Shown: positions 26,036 to 35,267, counted from the stretch's first letter. The stretch: DNA of 64,000 nt from Micromonospora coriariae (GCF_900091455.1 NZ_LT607412.1:4588001-4652000); one strand, 5' to 3'. The notes: generated from the sequence alone by a model not told the origin. Translations and numbers: made by a program.

Positions 26036-27189
26036 TCGACAAAATTCGCTCCGCTGATCGCCGCCGGGTGAGCATGCTGACCACGGTCGGCGACCGCTGG
26101 CGGGCGCTGACGAAGTGGCAGCAGGCCCTCGGGCTGGCCGCGTTCGTGGCGATCCTCTACTACCTGCCGTTGCTCGGCATCCCGGGCCTGACCTGGTTGC
26201 GTACCGACTCGATCCAGGGCGGCAACAACTGGGCGGGCGTGCTCTTCGTCTGCGCCATCTACGTGCTGGTCGCGATCGGCCTGAACGTGGTGGTCGGCCT
26301 CGCCGGCCTGCTCGACCTGGGCTACATCGGCTTCTTCGCCATCGGGGCGTACAGCGTGGCGCTGTTCGGTTCGGTGAACTCGCCGGTGGTGAAGTGGATC
26401 CAGCAGGAGTTCAACCTGCCGTCGACGTGGGCGGTGACCTGGGCGATCTGCCTGTTCATCGCGATCGTGCTGACGATGATCTCCGGGGTGCTGCTGGGCT
26501 GGCCGACGCTGCGGCTGCGCGGTGACTACCTGGCCATCGTGACGCTGGGCTTCGGCGAGATCATCCGGATCGTGGCTCGCAACGCCACCGGGCTGACCAA
26601 CGGCCCGGTCGGCATCTCGGCCATTCCCGGCCCGGAGGGTGCGCCGTCGCCGGACAACAAGGTCTTCGGCCTGATCGACGCGAAGCCCTGGTACTGGTTG
26701 GCGATCACCTTCGTGCTGATCATGGTGTTCCTGGTCCGCCGGCTGGAGCGCAGCCGGGTCGGCCGGGCGTGGCTCGCCGTTCGGGAGGACGAGGACGCCG
26801 CGGCGGTGATGGGCGTGTACCCGTTCAAGTTCAAGCTCTGGGCGTTCGCCATCGGTGCGGCGCTCGGCGGCCTGTCGGGCTTCCTCTTCGGCAGCCGGAA
26901 CGCGTTCATCGACCCGACCCAGTTCAACGCGAACCTCTCCATCCTCTTCGTGGCGATGGTCGTGGTCGGCGGCTCCGGCAACATGATCGGCGTCTCGCTC
27001 GGCGCGGTGCTGCTCGCGTACCTGCCGGAGCGGTTCCGCGATTTCGCCGACTACCGGTGGCTGGTGTTCGGTCTGGCCATGGTGCTCGTGATGATCCTGC
27101 GTCCGCAGGGCCTGATCCCCAGCCGGCGACGGGCCCGCGAGTTGAAGGACCGCGCGGCGGAGGCAGAGGAGGCGCCCGCTCATGTCTGA
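26032..27189 (+). CDS. livM: ABC transporter permease, LivM type
   Basis: 385-residue permease partner of LivH. Starts at the ATG overlapping the livH stop (ATGA). It has an N-terminal cytoplasmic segment of ~30 residues, then about ten helices. Family markers: IGLNVVVGLAGLLDLGYIGFFAIGAYS, LRGDYLAIVTLGFGEIIRI and the ATPase-coupling loop GRAWLAVREDEDAAAVMGV. The cytoplasmic C-tail is Arg/Glu/Ala-rich. The ATPase gene begins eight bases before this gene ends. Confidence 0.93.
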   Translation: MIDKIRSADRRRVSMLTTVGDRWRALTKWQQALGLAAFVAILYYLPLLGIPGLTWLRTDSIQGGNNWAGVLFVCAIYVLVAIGLNVVVGLAGLLDLGYIGFFAIGAYSVALFGSVNSPVVKWIQQEFNLPSTWAVTWAICLFIAIVLTMISGVLLGWPTLRLRGDYLAIVTLGFGEIIRIVARNATGLTNGPVGISAIPGPEGAPSPDNKVFGLIDAKPWYWLAITFVLIMVFLVRRLERSRVGRAWLAVREDEDAAAVMGVYPFKFKLWAFAIGAALGGLSGFLFGSRNAFIDPTQFNANLSILFVAMVVVGGSGNMIGVSLGAVLLAYLPERFRDFADYRWLVFGLAMVLVMILRPQGLIPSRRRARELKDRAAEAEEAPAHV

Positions 27190-28123
27190 CCAGACCACCA
27201 GCACGGCGACGCCGAAGATCCCGACCCAGCCGGGCCCGCGCTCGGTGCTGCTCGAGGTCGACGACGTCACGCTCCGCTTCGGCGGCGTGGTCGCCCTCGA
27301 CAAGATCAATTTCCAGATCTACGAGGGTGAGATCCTCGGTCTGATCGGCCCGAACGGTGCCGGCAAGACCACCAGCTTCAACGTGATGACCGGCGTCTAC
27401 AAGCCGACCTCCGGGGCGGTCCGGTTCCGTGGCCAGAAGGTGACCGGCCGCAAGCCGCACCAGATCAGCCAGCTCGGCATCTCGCGGACGTTCCAGAACA
27501 TCCGTCTCTTCCCGGAGATGACGGCGATGGAGAACGTCATGGTCGGGACGGACTCCCGGCACAAGACGAGCGTGCCGGGTGCGCTGTTCCGGGTGCCCCG
27601 GTTGAAGGCCAAGCCGCACGAGCTGCCGCAGGTCACGGCCCCGTCCGGGCTCGCCCGGACGTGGCAGGAGATCCGCCGGTCCTGCGCCAAGGCGTTCGGG
27701 CTGTCCCGGTACGTCCTGGAGGAGCGGGCTGCCGAGGCCAAGGCACTCGAGCTGCTGCGGTTCGTCGGGATCGCCGACCGGGCCAACGACGAGGCGCGCA
27801 ACCTGCCGTACGGCTACCAGCGCCGATTGGAGATCGCCCGGGCGCTGGCCACCGAGCCGAAGCTGATCTGCCTGGACGAGCCGGCCGCCGGCTTCAACCC
27901 GGCGGAGAAGGAGGAGCTCCTCACCCTGATTCGCAAGATCCGTGACATGGGCCTGACCGTCCTGCTCATCGAGCACGACATGCGGCTGGTCATGGGGGTC
28001 ACCGACCGGATCGTGGTGCTGGAGTTCGGCCGCAAGATCGCCGAGGGTGCGCCCGCGGAGGTCAGCCGCGATCCGAAGGTGATCGCCGCATACCTGGGGG
28101 AGCCCGCCGATGACGCTGCTTGA
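27182..28123 (+). CDS. livG: ABC transporter ATPase, LivG type
   Basis: 313-residue ATPase of the branched-chain amino acid transporter class. Walker A GPNGAGKTT, Q-loop in the SRTFQNIRLF segment, signature region LPYGYQRRLEIARAL (LivG proteins replace LSGGQ this way), Walker B LICLDEP, D-loop AAGFNPAE and switch His in LIEHDMRLVM. Compared with E. coli LivG it has a longer insertion between the Q-loop and the signature (~70 residues, SVPGALFRVPRL... GLSRYVLEER). An N-terminal extension of ~20 residues precedes the fold. Confidence 0.94.
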   Translation: MSDQTTSTATPKIPTQPGPRSVLLEVDDVTLRFGGVVALDKINFQIYEGEILGLIGPNGAGKTTSFNVMTGVYKPTSGAVRFRGQKVTGRKPHQISQLGISRTFQNIRLFPEMTAMENVMVGTDSRHKTSVPGALFRVPRLKAKPHELPQVTAPSGLARTWQEIRRSCAKAFGLSRYVLEERAAEAKALELLRFVGIADRANDEARNLPYGYQRRLEIARALATEPKLICLDEPAAGFNPAEKEELLTLIRKIRDMGLTVLLIEHDMRLVMGVTDRIVVLEFGRKIAEGAPAEVSRDPKVIAAYLGEPADDAA

Positions 28124-28823
28124 GCTCGAGAACGTCGCCGTAGCCTACGGCCGGATCGAGGCGCTGCACGGCATCAGCCTCAGCGTGAACGAGGGTGAGG
28201 TGGTGGCGCTGATCGGCGCGAACGGCGCCGGTAAGACCACCACCATGCGGGCCATCTCCGGAACCCGGTCGCTCGCCAGCGGAAAGATCACGTTCAACGG
28301 CGAGGACATCAGCAAGCTTCGGGCCGACCTGCGGGTGGTCCGGGGGCTGTGTCAGTCGCCGGAGGGTCGGCAGATCTTCCCGGGTATGACGGTGATGGAG
28401 AACCTGGACATGGGGGCGTACACCCGGCGGGACTCCGCCGGCATCGCCGCCGACCTGGACCGGGTGCTGACCCTGTTCCCGCGGCTGGCCGAGCGGCGCA
28501 AGCAGGCCGGTGGCACGCTCTCCGGCGGCGAGCAGCAGATGCTCGCGGTCGGCCGGGCGTTGATGAGCCGACCGAAGCTGCTGCTGCTGGACGAGCCGTC
28601 GATGGGTCTTGCCCCGTTGGTGATCCGGCAGATCTTCGACATCATCACGGAGATCAACCAGCAGGGCACCACGATCCTGCTGGTGGAGCAGAACGCCCAG
28701 CAGGCGCTGTCGCGGGCGCACCGCGGCTACGTGCTGGAGACCGGTCAGATCGTGAAGGAGGGGTCCGGTCAGGACCTGCTGCACGATCCGTCGGTCAAGG
28801 AGGCGTACCTCGGCGTGGCCTGA
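28110..28823 (+). CDS. livF: ABC transporter ATPase, LivF type
   Basis: 237-residue second ATPase, forming the heterodimer with LivG. Overlaps livG by 14 bases. Walker A GANGAGKTT, signature LSGGEQQMLAVGRAL, Walker B LLLLDEPSMGLAP, switch region LVEQNAQQALSRAHRGYVLETG and the ending SVKEAYLGVA. Last gene of the operon; a textbook terminator follows. Confidence 0.95.
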   Translation: MTLLELENVAVAYGRIEALHGISLSVNEGEVVALIGANGAGKTTTMRAISGTRSLASGKITFNGEDISKLRADLRVVRGLCQSPEGRQIFPGMTVMENLDMGAYTRRDSAGIAADLDRVLTLFPRLAERRKQAGGTLSGGEQQMLAVGRALMSRPKLLLLDEPSMGLAPLVIRQIFDIITEINQQGTTILLVEQNAQQALSRAHRGYVLETGQIVKEGSGQDLLHDPSVKEAYLGVA

Positions 28824-28832
28824 GCCATCCGA

Positions 28833-28877
28833 CCGGCGGCCGGCCATCCCTCGCGGGGTGGCCGGCCGCCGGCTTTT
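28833..28877 (+). terminator. Intrinsic terminator of the liv operon
   Basis: Perfect 14-bp stem (28833-28846 with 28859-28872), 12-base loop, then C and TTTT. Ten bases after the livF stop. Confidence 0.9.
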
Positions 28878-28926
28878 CCGGCCGGCTGTCCCGTTCCCGT
28901 CGGACGCGCGGTGCCGCCACCCGGGG

Positions 28927-28949
28927 ATGTCGGTGCGACGGACTAGAGT
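28927..28949 (+). promoter_or_regulatory. polA promoter of the LexA-independent DNA-damage type
   Basis: ATGTCG at 28927-28932, exactly 11 bases, then TAGAGT at 28944-28949. The RecA-NDp/PafBC promoter consensus remembered from mycobacteria is TTGTCA-N11-TAGTGT with GTG following the first box; here GTG also follows. Expected transcription start coincides with the polA GTG, so the mRNA would be leaderless. Confidence 0.6.
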
Positions 28950-28956
28950 CGCTGCC

Positions 28957-31656
28957 GTGACAGCTACGACGCCGCGCCTGCTCCTCGTCGACGGACATTC
29001 CCTGGCATACCGGGCTTTCTTCGCCCTGCCGGTGGAAAACTTCTCCACCACGACGGGTCAGCCGACCAACGCGGTGTACGGCTTCACCTCGATGCTGATC
29101 AACGTGTTGCGGGACGAGCAGCCCACCCACATCGTCGTGGCCTTCGACGTCTCCCGCCGTTCCTTCCGCACCGACAGATACGCGGAATACAAGGCCGGCC
29201 GCAGCGAGACCCCGACCGACTTCAAGGGCCAGGTCAGCCTGGTCAAGGAGGTCCTGGCCGCGCTCCAGATCCCGGTGGTGGAGAAGGAGGGCTTCGAGGC
29301 CGACGACGTCATCGCCACGCTCGCCTGCCAGGCCCGCGACCAGGGCATGTCGGTGCTGATCAGCAGTGGTGACCGGGACGCGTTCCAGCTGGTCGACGAC
29401 CAGATCACCGTCCTCTACCCCCGCAAGGGCGTCTCCGACCTGGCCCGGATGGACCCGGCGGCGATCGAGACGAAGTACGGCGTCGGGCCGCAGCAGTACC
29501 GGGACCTGGCCGCGCTGGTCGGCGAGACCAGCGACAACCTGCCCGGCATCCCCGGTGTCGGCCCGAAGACCGCGGCCAAGTGGATCACCACGTACGGCGG
29601 GGTGGAGGGCGTGATCGCCCGCGCTGACGAGATCAAGGGCAAGGCCGGCGACAGCCTGCGGGAGCGGCTCGCCGACGTGATCCGCAACTACGAGATCAAC
29701 CGCCTGGTCTCCGACCTGGAGCTGCCGCTGCGCCCGGAGGACACCCGTTGGACCGGTTGGGACCGGGAGGCGGTGCACCAGGTCTTCGACACCCTGGAGT
29801 TCCGCATCCTGCGCGACCGGCTCTACCAGTACCTGGAGGCGGTCGAGCCGGAGGCCGAGTCCGGGTTCGACCTCACCGGCGAGGTGCTCACCGCGCCCGG
29901 CGCGCTGGCCGGCTGGCTGGCCGCGCACGCCCCGACCGGCACCCCGGTCGGGATGGCGGTCAAGCTCGACACCGGCCCCAACCGCCGGCACGCCGCCTCC
30001 GTCGTCGGTCTGGCGCTGGCCACGGCCGGCGGCGCGGCGGCCTGGGTCGACCCGGCGGGTCTCGACCCGGCCGACGAGGGCGCCCTGGCCGCCTGGCTGG
30101 CCGACGCACATCGGCCCAAGGTGCTGCACGACAGCAAGCCGGCCGTGCTGGCCTGCGCCGCGCACGGCTGGGAGCTGGCGGGCATCGTGCGGGACACCCA
30201 GATCGCCGCCTACCTGGCCCGCCCCGACCAGCGCTCCTACGACCTGACCGACCTGGCGCTGCGTTACCTGCACCGCGAGCTGCGGGTGGACGTCCCGGAG
30301 TCCGGCCAGCTCACCCTCGACGGGCTGGGTGACGAGGGCGTGGCCGAGCAGAACCTGATGCTCCAGGCCCGGGCCACCCTCGACCTGGCCGACGCGATCG
30401 ACGCCGAGCTGTCCCGCGACGGTGAGCAGTCCGCCCGGCTGATGGCCGGGGTGGAGCTGCCGCTGATGCGGGTGCTGGCCGGCATGGAGAGTACCGGCAT
30501 CGCCGCCGACACGCACTACCTGTCCGAGCTGGAGGCGCATTTCGCCGCCGAGGTGAAGGCCGCCGCGCAGGGCGCGTACGAGGCGGTGGGCCGGGAGTTC
30601 AACCTCGGCTCGCCCAAGCAGTTGCAGGAGATCCTCTTCACCGAGCTGGGCCTACCCAAGACCAAGAAGATCAAGACCGGTTACACCACCGACGCGGACG
30701 CCCTGCAGTGGCTCTACGCGCAGAATCCGCACCCGGTGTTGGCCCACCTGCTGCGCCACCGGGACGTGGCCAAGCTCAAGTCCACCGTCGACGGTCTGCT
30801 CAAGTCGGTCTCCGACGACGGCCGGATCCACACCACCTTCAACCAGACGGTGGCGGCCACCGGCCGGCTCTCCTCCACCGAGCCCAACCTGCAGAACATC
30901 CCCATCCGCACCGAGGAGGGCCGGCGGATCCGCCGGGCGTTCGTGGTGGGCGAGGGCTACGAGTGCCTACTGACCGCCGACTACAGCCAGATCGAGATGC
31001 GCATCATGGCGCACCTGTCCTCGGACGACGCGCTGATCGAGGCGTTCAACTCCGGCGCCGACTTCCACGCGGCCACCGCCTCGTCGGTCTTTGGAACGCC
31101 GGTCGACGAGGTCACGCCGGACCAGCGCCGCAAGATCAAGGCGATGAACTACGGCCTGGCGTACGGGCTGAGCGCGTTCGGGCTGTCCCAGCAGCTCAAC
31201 ATCGGCACCGAAGAGGCGCGCGGGCTGATGGAGAACTACTTCGCCGGGTTCGGCGGGGTGCGTGACTACCTGCACCAGGTGGTCGCCCGGGCCCGTCAGG
31301 ACGGCTACACCTCGACCATTCTGGGTCGCCGTCGCTACCTGCCCGATCTGGGCAGTGACAACCGGCAGCGCCGCGACATCGCCGAGCGGATGGCGCTCAA
31401 CGCCCCGATCCAGGGCTCGGCGGCCGACATCATCAAGCTGGCGATGCTGCACGTCGACACCGCGTTGGGCGAGGCCGGGCTGCGCTCCCGGATGCTGTTG
31501 CAGGTGCACGACGAGTTGGTCTTCGAGGTCGCGCCGGGTGAGCGCGAGGTGTTGGAGGCGCTGGTCCGGCGGGAGATGGGCGAGGCGTACCCGCTGTCGG
31601 TGCCGCTGGAGGTGTCGGTCGGCGAAGGGCGGGACTGGAACAGCGCCGACCACTGA
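28957..31656 (+). CDS. polA: DNA polymerase I
   Basis: 899 residues. GTG 28957 gives VTATTPRLLLVDGHSLAYRAFFA. N-terminal 5'-3' exonuclease (FDVSRRSFRTDRYAEYKAGR, FEADDVIATLA, SGDRDAFQL, GETSDNLPGIPGVG). The central 3'-5' exonuclease-like domain lacks the metal-binding Asp-x-Glu: the position reads KLDTGP, so proofreading is predicted absent, as in other actinobacterial and Taq enzymes. The polymerase domain is intact: motif A DYSQIEMRIMAHLS, motif B RRKIKAMNYGLAYGLSAFG, motif C VHDELVFEV. Role is Okazaki-fragment processing and repair synthesis. The promoter resembles DNA-damage-inducible ones. Confidence 0.97.
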   Translation: MTATTPRLLLVDGHSLAYRAFFALPVENFSTTTGQPTNAVYGFTSMLINVLRDEQPTHIVVAFDVSRRSFRTDRYAEYKAGRSETPTDFKGQVSLVKEVLAALQIPVVEKEGFEADDVIATLACQARDQGMSVLISSGDRDAFQLVDDQITVLYPRKGVSDLARMDPAAIETKYGVGPQQYRDLAALVGETSDNLPGIPGVGPKTAAKWITTYGGVEGVIARADEIKGKAGDSLRERLADVIRNYEINRLVSDLELPLRPEDTRWTGWDREAVHQVFDTLEFRILRDRLYQYLEAVEPEAESGFDLTGEVLTAPGALAGWLAAHAPTGTPVGMAVKLDTGPNRRHAASVVGLALATAGGAAAWVDPAGLDPADEGALAAWLADAHRPKVLHDSKPAVLACAAHGWELAGIVRDTQIAAYLARPDQRSYDLTDLALRYLHRELRVDVPESGQLTLDGLGDEGVAEQNLMLQARATLDLADAIDAELSRDGEQSARLMAGVELPLMRVLAGMESTGIAADTHYLSELEAHFAAEVKAAAQGAYEAVGREFNLGSPKQLQEILFTELGLPKTKKIKTGYTTDADALQWLYAQNPHPVLAHLLRHRDVAKLKSTVDGLLKSVSDDGRIHTTFNQTVAATGRLSSTEPNLQNIPIRTEEGRRIRRAFVVGEGYECLLTADYSQIEMRIMAHLSSDDALIEAFNSGADFHAATASSVFGTPVDEVTPDQRRKIKAMNYGLAYGLSAFGLSQQLNIGTEEARGLMENYFAGFGGVRDYLHQVVARARQDGYTSTILGRRRYLPDLGSDNRQRRDIAERMALNAPIQGSAADIIKLAMLHVDTALGEAGLRSRMLLQVHDELVFEVAPGEREVLEALVRREMGEAYPLSVPLEVSVGEGRDWNSADH

Positions 31657-31674
31657 TTTCTGTTGCTTGCGGTG

Positions 31675-31750
31675 GGGGTTCCGGGGCAGCCCGACCCACT
31701 CCGGGCGGTCAGGCTTGATCCCTGCCCGGGTCGGGCTGCCCCGGAACCCC
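31675..31750. repeat. Perfect 23-bp inverted repeat between polA and the DUF3140 gene
   Basis: Arms 31675-31697 and 31728-31750 are exact reverse complements, separated by 30 bases that themselves hold CAGG/CCTG pairing. The arms are G/C-rich (GGGTTCCGGGGCAGCCC core). It lies 19 bases after polA and 65 before the end of the convergent gene: bidirectional terminator or a palindromic mobile element. Confidence 0.85.
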
Positions 31751-31815
31751 GACGAGGTTGCTGTGGTCGGGCTGTTCGGCGTTGTTGATCAGAGTGGTGC
31801 CGTCCGGAGCGTGGG

Positions 31816-32250
31816 TCAGCGGCCGGGTCCTCGGCGCTCCTTCGGCGGTGTGCCGTGCCGATCGAGCGCCCGCCGGGACGGGCCGCCCGGTGGCGGAAGC
31901 GGACCCTTGAGAGGGTCGTGACCCCAGTTCATCAGCGACCAGCGCCACTTGGTGTCGCGGACGTTGCCGGAGGGGCGCTGGGCCATGTGCCGGCGGACGT
32001 AGCCGACCACCTTGCGCATGTGCTTGTAGTCCCCGTCCGACAGGTCGGCGCGCTTGCGGCGCAACAGGTCGATGATCTTTCGACCGGACTCGTGCCCGAC
32101 CGACTCGCCGCCGCCGGAGCTGCCGCCCTTGTGCCAGCCGACCTGCTTCGACTCGTCGGTCTCCAGCCAGGACGACAGCTCGCCGGGCTTCATGTTCACC
32201 GCCTCGGTGAACTCCCGGTAGGTGTCCCGGCCGTCATGATCCGCGCTCAT
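31816..32250 (-). CDS. DUF3140 family protein
   Basis: 144-residue cytoplasmic protein. Core residues ~8-100 (YREFTEAVNMKPGELSSWLETDESKQVGW, then ESGRKIIDLLRRKRADLSDGDYKHMRKVVGYVRRH) match my memory of DUF3140, a family of unknown function found with DUF2945 in bacteria. The basic Pro/Arg-rich tail is poorly conserved-looking. The upstream DUF2945 gene overlaps its start by 17 bases, making a two-gene operon. Role unknown; the basic helices would suit nucleic-acid or stress-related binding. Confidence 0.8.
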   Translation of the reverse strand: MSADHDGRDTYREFTEAVNMKPGELSSWLETDESKQVGWHKGGSSGGGESVGHESGRKIIDLLRRKRADLSDGDYKHMRKVVGYVRRHMAQRPSGNVRDTKWRWSLMNWGHDPLKGPLPPPGGPSRRALDRHGTPPKERRGPGR

Positions 32251-32458
32251 GACGCAGCACCTCCGGGCGGTGGGCCACGTCCCGGCCCGAGTCGTCGTTG
32301 CGGATGCGGTACTGCGGCTCGTCCTCGGTCGCGTTCACGGCGTGCCCGCGTACGTGCGTCCGATCAACCAGCTTCTCCTTGACCACGCCGTATGCCCGTC
32401 CGCTGTGACTGGCCCAGGAGACGTGGTCGCCTTCGCGGAACTCCCTCTGCTCGGCCAT
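32234..32458 (-). CDS. DUF2945 (hypervirulence-associated TUDOR-like) protein
   Basis: 74-residue all-beta protein: FREGDHVSWASHSGRAYGVVKEKLVDRT, then PQYRIRNDDSGRDVAHRPEVLRH. This is the compact SH3/TUDOR-like fold of DUF2945, where the opening GDxVxW and the later strand with xYxVxxDxSGxxxxHxP are diagnostic. Overlaps and precedes the DUF3140 gene, so the two are probably translated together. No characterised bacterial function. Confidence 0.85.
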   Translation of the reverse strand: MAEQREFREGDHVSWASHSGRAYGVVKEKLVDRTHVRGHAVNATEDEPQYRIRNDDSGRDVAHRPEVLRHERGS

Positions 32459-32560
32459 ACGTTCCGGCTACCCGACCGCGCCGGGGCGAAACGGCCGGCC
32501 GGCCCGGCGGACTACGGCGTGATCTCGGCGATCGGCAGCCGCACCGTGAGTGCGACGCGG

Positions 32561-33367
32561 TCATGCCGCGGGCTTCTCGGTGACGAAGATGGCGGTGCCG
32601 GGGAAGAGCCGGCCGCGCAGCGGGCTCCACTGCCCCCAGATGCCCTCGTGCCCGGCCGGCCACTCCGGTTCCACCAGGTCCAGCAGCCGGAACCCGGCCC
32701 CGACCAGTTCCCGGATCCGGTCGCCGAGGGTCCGGTGCTGCTCGACGTAGGTGGCCACGCCGGCTTCGTCCTGCTCCACGTAGGGGGAGCGGTCGAAGTA
32801 CGAGTGCACGGCGGTCAGCCCGCCCTCGCCCGGGTCGTCCAGGAAGATCCAACGCATCGGGTGGGTGACCGAGAAGACCCACCGGCCGCCGGGGCGCAGC
32901 ACCCGGTGCACCTCGGCGAGCAGGGCCGCCGAGTCGTCCACGAACGGGATCGCGCCGAACGCGGTGCAGGCGAGGTCGAACGACCGGTCGGCGAACGGCA
33001 GGGCGAGCGCGTCGGCCTGCACCAGCGGTACGCGTACCCCGGTGCGGTCGGCGGCTTCCGCGGCGTGCCGCAACATGCCGGCGGACAGGTCGAAGGCGAC
33101 CGGCCGGGCGCCCTGGGTGGCCAGCCAACGGGCGGCGGCCGCGGCGCCACAGCCCACCTCCAGCACCCGGCGCCCGGGCAGCTCGCCGAGCAGCCGGGCG
33201 TCGACCTCGCGCAGCCCCTCGGGGCACCAGACGAAGTCCACGTCTCCGAGGAAGGCGCCGTGCTCGGCCTGGTAGTCGTCGGCGTCGGTGTCCCACCAGC
33301 CGCGGTTGGCCCGCCGGGCCTCGGCGTCACCCACCCGGCGCCGGGTCACCCGGCTGTCGTCATCCAC
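32561..33367 (-). CDS. Class I SAM-dependent methyltransferase
   Basis: 268 residues, UbiE/Methyltransf_11 type. The SAM site is clear: motif I VLEVGCGAAAAARWLA, acidic loop VAFDLSAGML, motif II ALALPFADRSFDLACTAFGAIPF and post-motif RVLRPGGRWVFSVTHPMRW. The N-terminal WWDTDADDYQAEHGAFLG segment is typical of a group of actinobacterial methyltransferases of unknown substrate. Starts at the minus-strand ATG at 33367. Divergent from rpsA. Confidence 0.88.
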   Translation of the reverse strand: MDDDSRVTRRRVGDAEARRANRGWWDTDADDYQAEHGAFLGDVDFVWCPEGLREVDARLLGELPGRRVLEVGCGAAAAARWLATQGARPVAFDLSAGMLRHAAEAADRTGVRVPLVQADALALPFADRSFDLACTAFGAIPFVDDSAALLAEVHRVLRPGGRWVFSVTHPMRWIFLDDPGEGGLTAVHSYFDRSPYVEQDEAGVATYVEQHRTLGDRIRELVGAGFRLLDLVEPEWPAGHEGIWGQWSPLRGRLFPGTAIFVTEKPAA

Positions 33368-33770
33368 CCGCTCACGCTAGGCCCCGTCGCGACCGTCGGG
33401 GTGCGGTGGGCCGGCCGACCCGCCGGCACTTTCGCGTTGCCGGCCGGACACCCGCCGGGTGGTGCTGCTGGTGCCCGTGTGACGCAGGAGACAGCAGGGG
33501 CGGTATCCGGGCGATTGTTCGGCTTTCGCAGGTCATCGCAGGGCGAGAAGCCGGGAGGGCTTGCACGCTGTGGTAATGCGCACGGTAGGCTAGACGATGC
33601 GCTCGCGGATCGCGTTGCCTCGGCAGGGAGCAGGTGCGCGGTCGACGGAGCCACATCATGATCTCACTAGGCGATCGTTCGGTGTGCCCGGCGACGGATC
33701 CGCTGGCGCGAACAGGTCACCGCGACACCAGCCTGCTGTGACAACCCATCCGACCGGAGCAACCGCCCAC
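33368..33770. other. 403-bp intergenic region: rpsA promoter and long leader
   Basis: No credible gene. Contains the rpsA promoter (33561-33591) and ~180 bases of 5' leader. The leader length is compatible with S1 autoregulation, as known in E. coli, but I see no defined riboregulator. Confidence 0.5.
33561..33591 (+). promoter_or_regulatory. rpsA promoter (housekeeping sigma type)
   Basis: TTGCAC at 33561-33566 and TAGGCT at 33586-33591, spaced 19 bases. The -10 is a strong actinobacterial match; the spacer is on the long side. Confidence 0.55.
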
Positions 33771-35267
33771 ATGACGAGCAGCATCGAGGCCCCCTCGAGC
33801 GCCACCCGGGTCACCCACGACGATCTCGGTTCCGAGGAGGCTTTCCTCGCCGCGATCGACGAGACCATCAAGTACTTCAACGACGGCGACATTGTCGAAG
33901 GCACCGTCGTCAAGGTCGATCGGGACGAGGTCCTGCTCGACATCGGCTACAAGACCGAGGGTGTCATCCCCTCTCGGGAGTTGTCGATCAAGCACGACGT
34001 GGACCCCGCCGAGGTTGTGACGGTTGGTGACCACATCGAGGCCCTGGTCCTCCAGAAGGAGGACAAGGAGGGTCGTCTGATCCTCTCCAAGAAGCGGGCG
34101 CAGTACGAGCGGGCCTGGGGCACGATCGAGAAGATCAAGGACGAGGACGGCGTCGTCCGCGGTTCGGTCATCGAGGTGGTCAAGGGTGGCCTCATCCTCG
34201 ACATCGGGCTGCGCGGCTTCCTGCCGGCGTCCCTGGTCGAGATGCGGCGCGTGCGCGACCTGCAGCCGTACGTCGGGCGGGAGCTCGAGGCCAAGATCAT
34301 CGAGCTGGACAAGAACCGCAACAACGTGGTTCTGTCCCGCCGGGCCTGGCTGGAGCAGACGCAGTCCGAGGTGCGCACCGAGTTCCTCAACAAGCTGCAG
34401 AAGGGCCAGGTCCGCAAGGGCGTCGTGTCCTCGATCGTCAACTTCGGCGCGTTCGTGGACCTTGGCGGCGTCGACGGTCTGGTGCACGTCTCCGAGCTGT
34501 CCTGGAAGCACATCGACCACCCGTCCGAGGTCGTCGAGGTGGGCCAGGAGGTCGAGGTCGAGGTCCTGGACGTCGACCTGGACCGCGAGCGGGTCTCGCT
34601 GTCGCTGAAGGCGACGCAGGAGGACCCGTGGCGGCAGTTCGCCCGCACCCACGCGATCCAGCAGATCGTGCCGGGTAAGGTCACCAAGCTCGTCCCGTTC
34701 GGTGCGTTCGTCCGGGTGGACGACGGCATCGAGGGCCTGGTCCACATCTCCGAGCTGGCCGAGCGCCACGTGGAGATCCCGGAGCAGGTCGTCCAGGTCG
34801 GTTCCGAGGTCATGGTCAAGGTCATCGACATCGACCTGGAGCGCCGCCGGATCTCGCTGTCGCTCAAGCAGGCCAACGAGGGCTTCGTCGAGGGCGAGGA
34901 GCACTTCGACCCGACCCTCTACGGCATGGCCGCGACGTACGACGCCGAGGGCAACTACATCTACCCGGAGGGCTTCGACCCGGAGACGGGCGAGTGGCTC
35001 GAGGGGTACGACAAGCAGCGCGAGACCTGGGAGAACCAGTACGCCGAGGCCCGTCTGCGCTGGGAGGCCCACACCAAGCAGGTGCAGACCTCCCGGGCCG
35101 CCGACGCCGAGGCGGCTGCCAACCCGACTCCGGCCGTCCCGGCCGCTGGCGGCACCACCTCCTCGACCAGCCCGGCCCCGAGCCGGCAGGCCGAGGAGCC
35201 GGCCGGCACCCTGGCCACCGACGAGGCGCTCGCCGCTCTGCGGGAGAAGCTCGCCGGCGGTAAGTGA
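33771..35267 (+). CDS. rpsA: 30S ribosomal protein S1
   Basis: 498 residues with four S1 RNA-binding domains, the actinobacterial arrangement (six in E. coli). They begin near GDIVEGTVVKVDRDEVLLDIG (the sequence then runs YKTEG), DGVVRGSVIEVVKGGLILDIG, KGQVRKGVVSSIVNFGAFVDLG and PGKVTKLVPFGAFVRVDDGIEG; the last two carry the canonical FGAFV core and VHxSEL. The C-terminal ~110 residues are an acidic linker then an Ala/Pro/Thr-rich tail. S1 delivers mRNA to the 30S subunit. GGAG lies upstream of the ATG. Followed by an excellent terminator. Confidence 0.96.
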   Translation: MTSSIEAPSSATRVTHDDLGSEEAFLAAIDETIKYFNDGDIVEGTVVKVDRDEVLLDIGYKTEGVIPSRELSIKHDVDPAEVVTVGDHIEALVLQKEDKEGRLILSKKRAQYERAWGTIEKIKDEDGVVRGSVIEVVKGGLILDIGLRGFLPASLVEMRRVRDLQPYVGRELEAKIIELDKNRNNVVLSRRAWLEQTQSEVRTEFLNKLQKGQVRKGVVSSIVNFGAFVDLGGVDGLVHVSELSWKHIDHPSEVVEVGQEVEVEVLDVDLDRERVSLSLKATQEDPWRQFARTHAIQQIVPGKVTKLVPFGAFVRVDDGIEGLVHISELAERHVEIPEQVVQVGSEVMVKVIDIDLERRRISLSLKQANEGFVEGEEHFDPTLYGMAATYDAEGNYIYPEGFDPETGEWLEGYDKQRETWENQYAEARLRWEAHTKQVQTSRAADAEAAANPTPAVPAAGGTTSSTSPAPSRQAEEPAGTLATDEALAALREKLAGGK

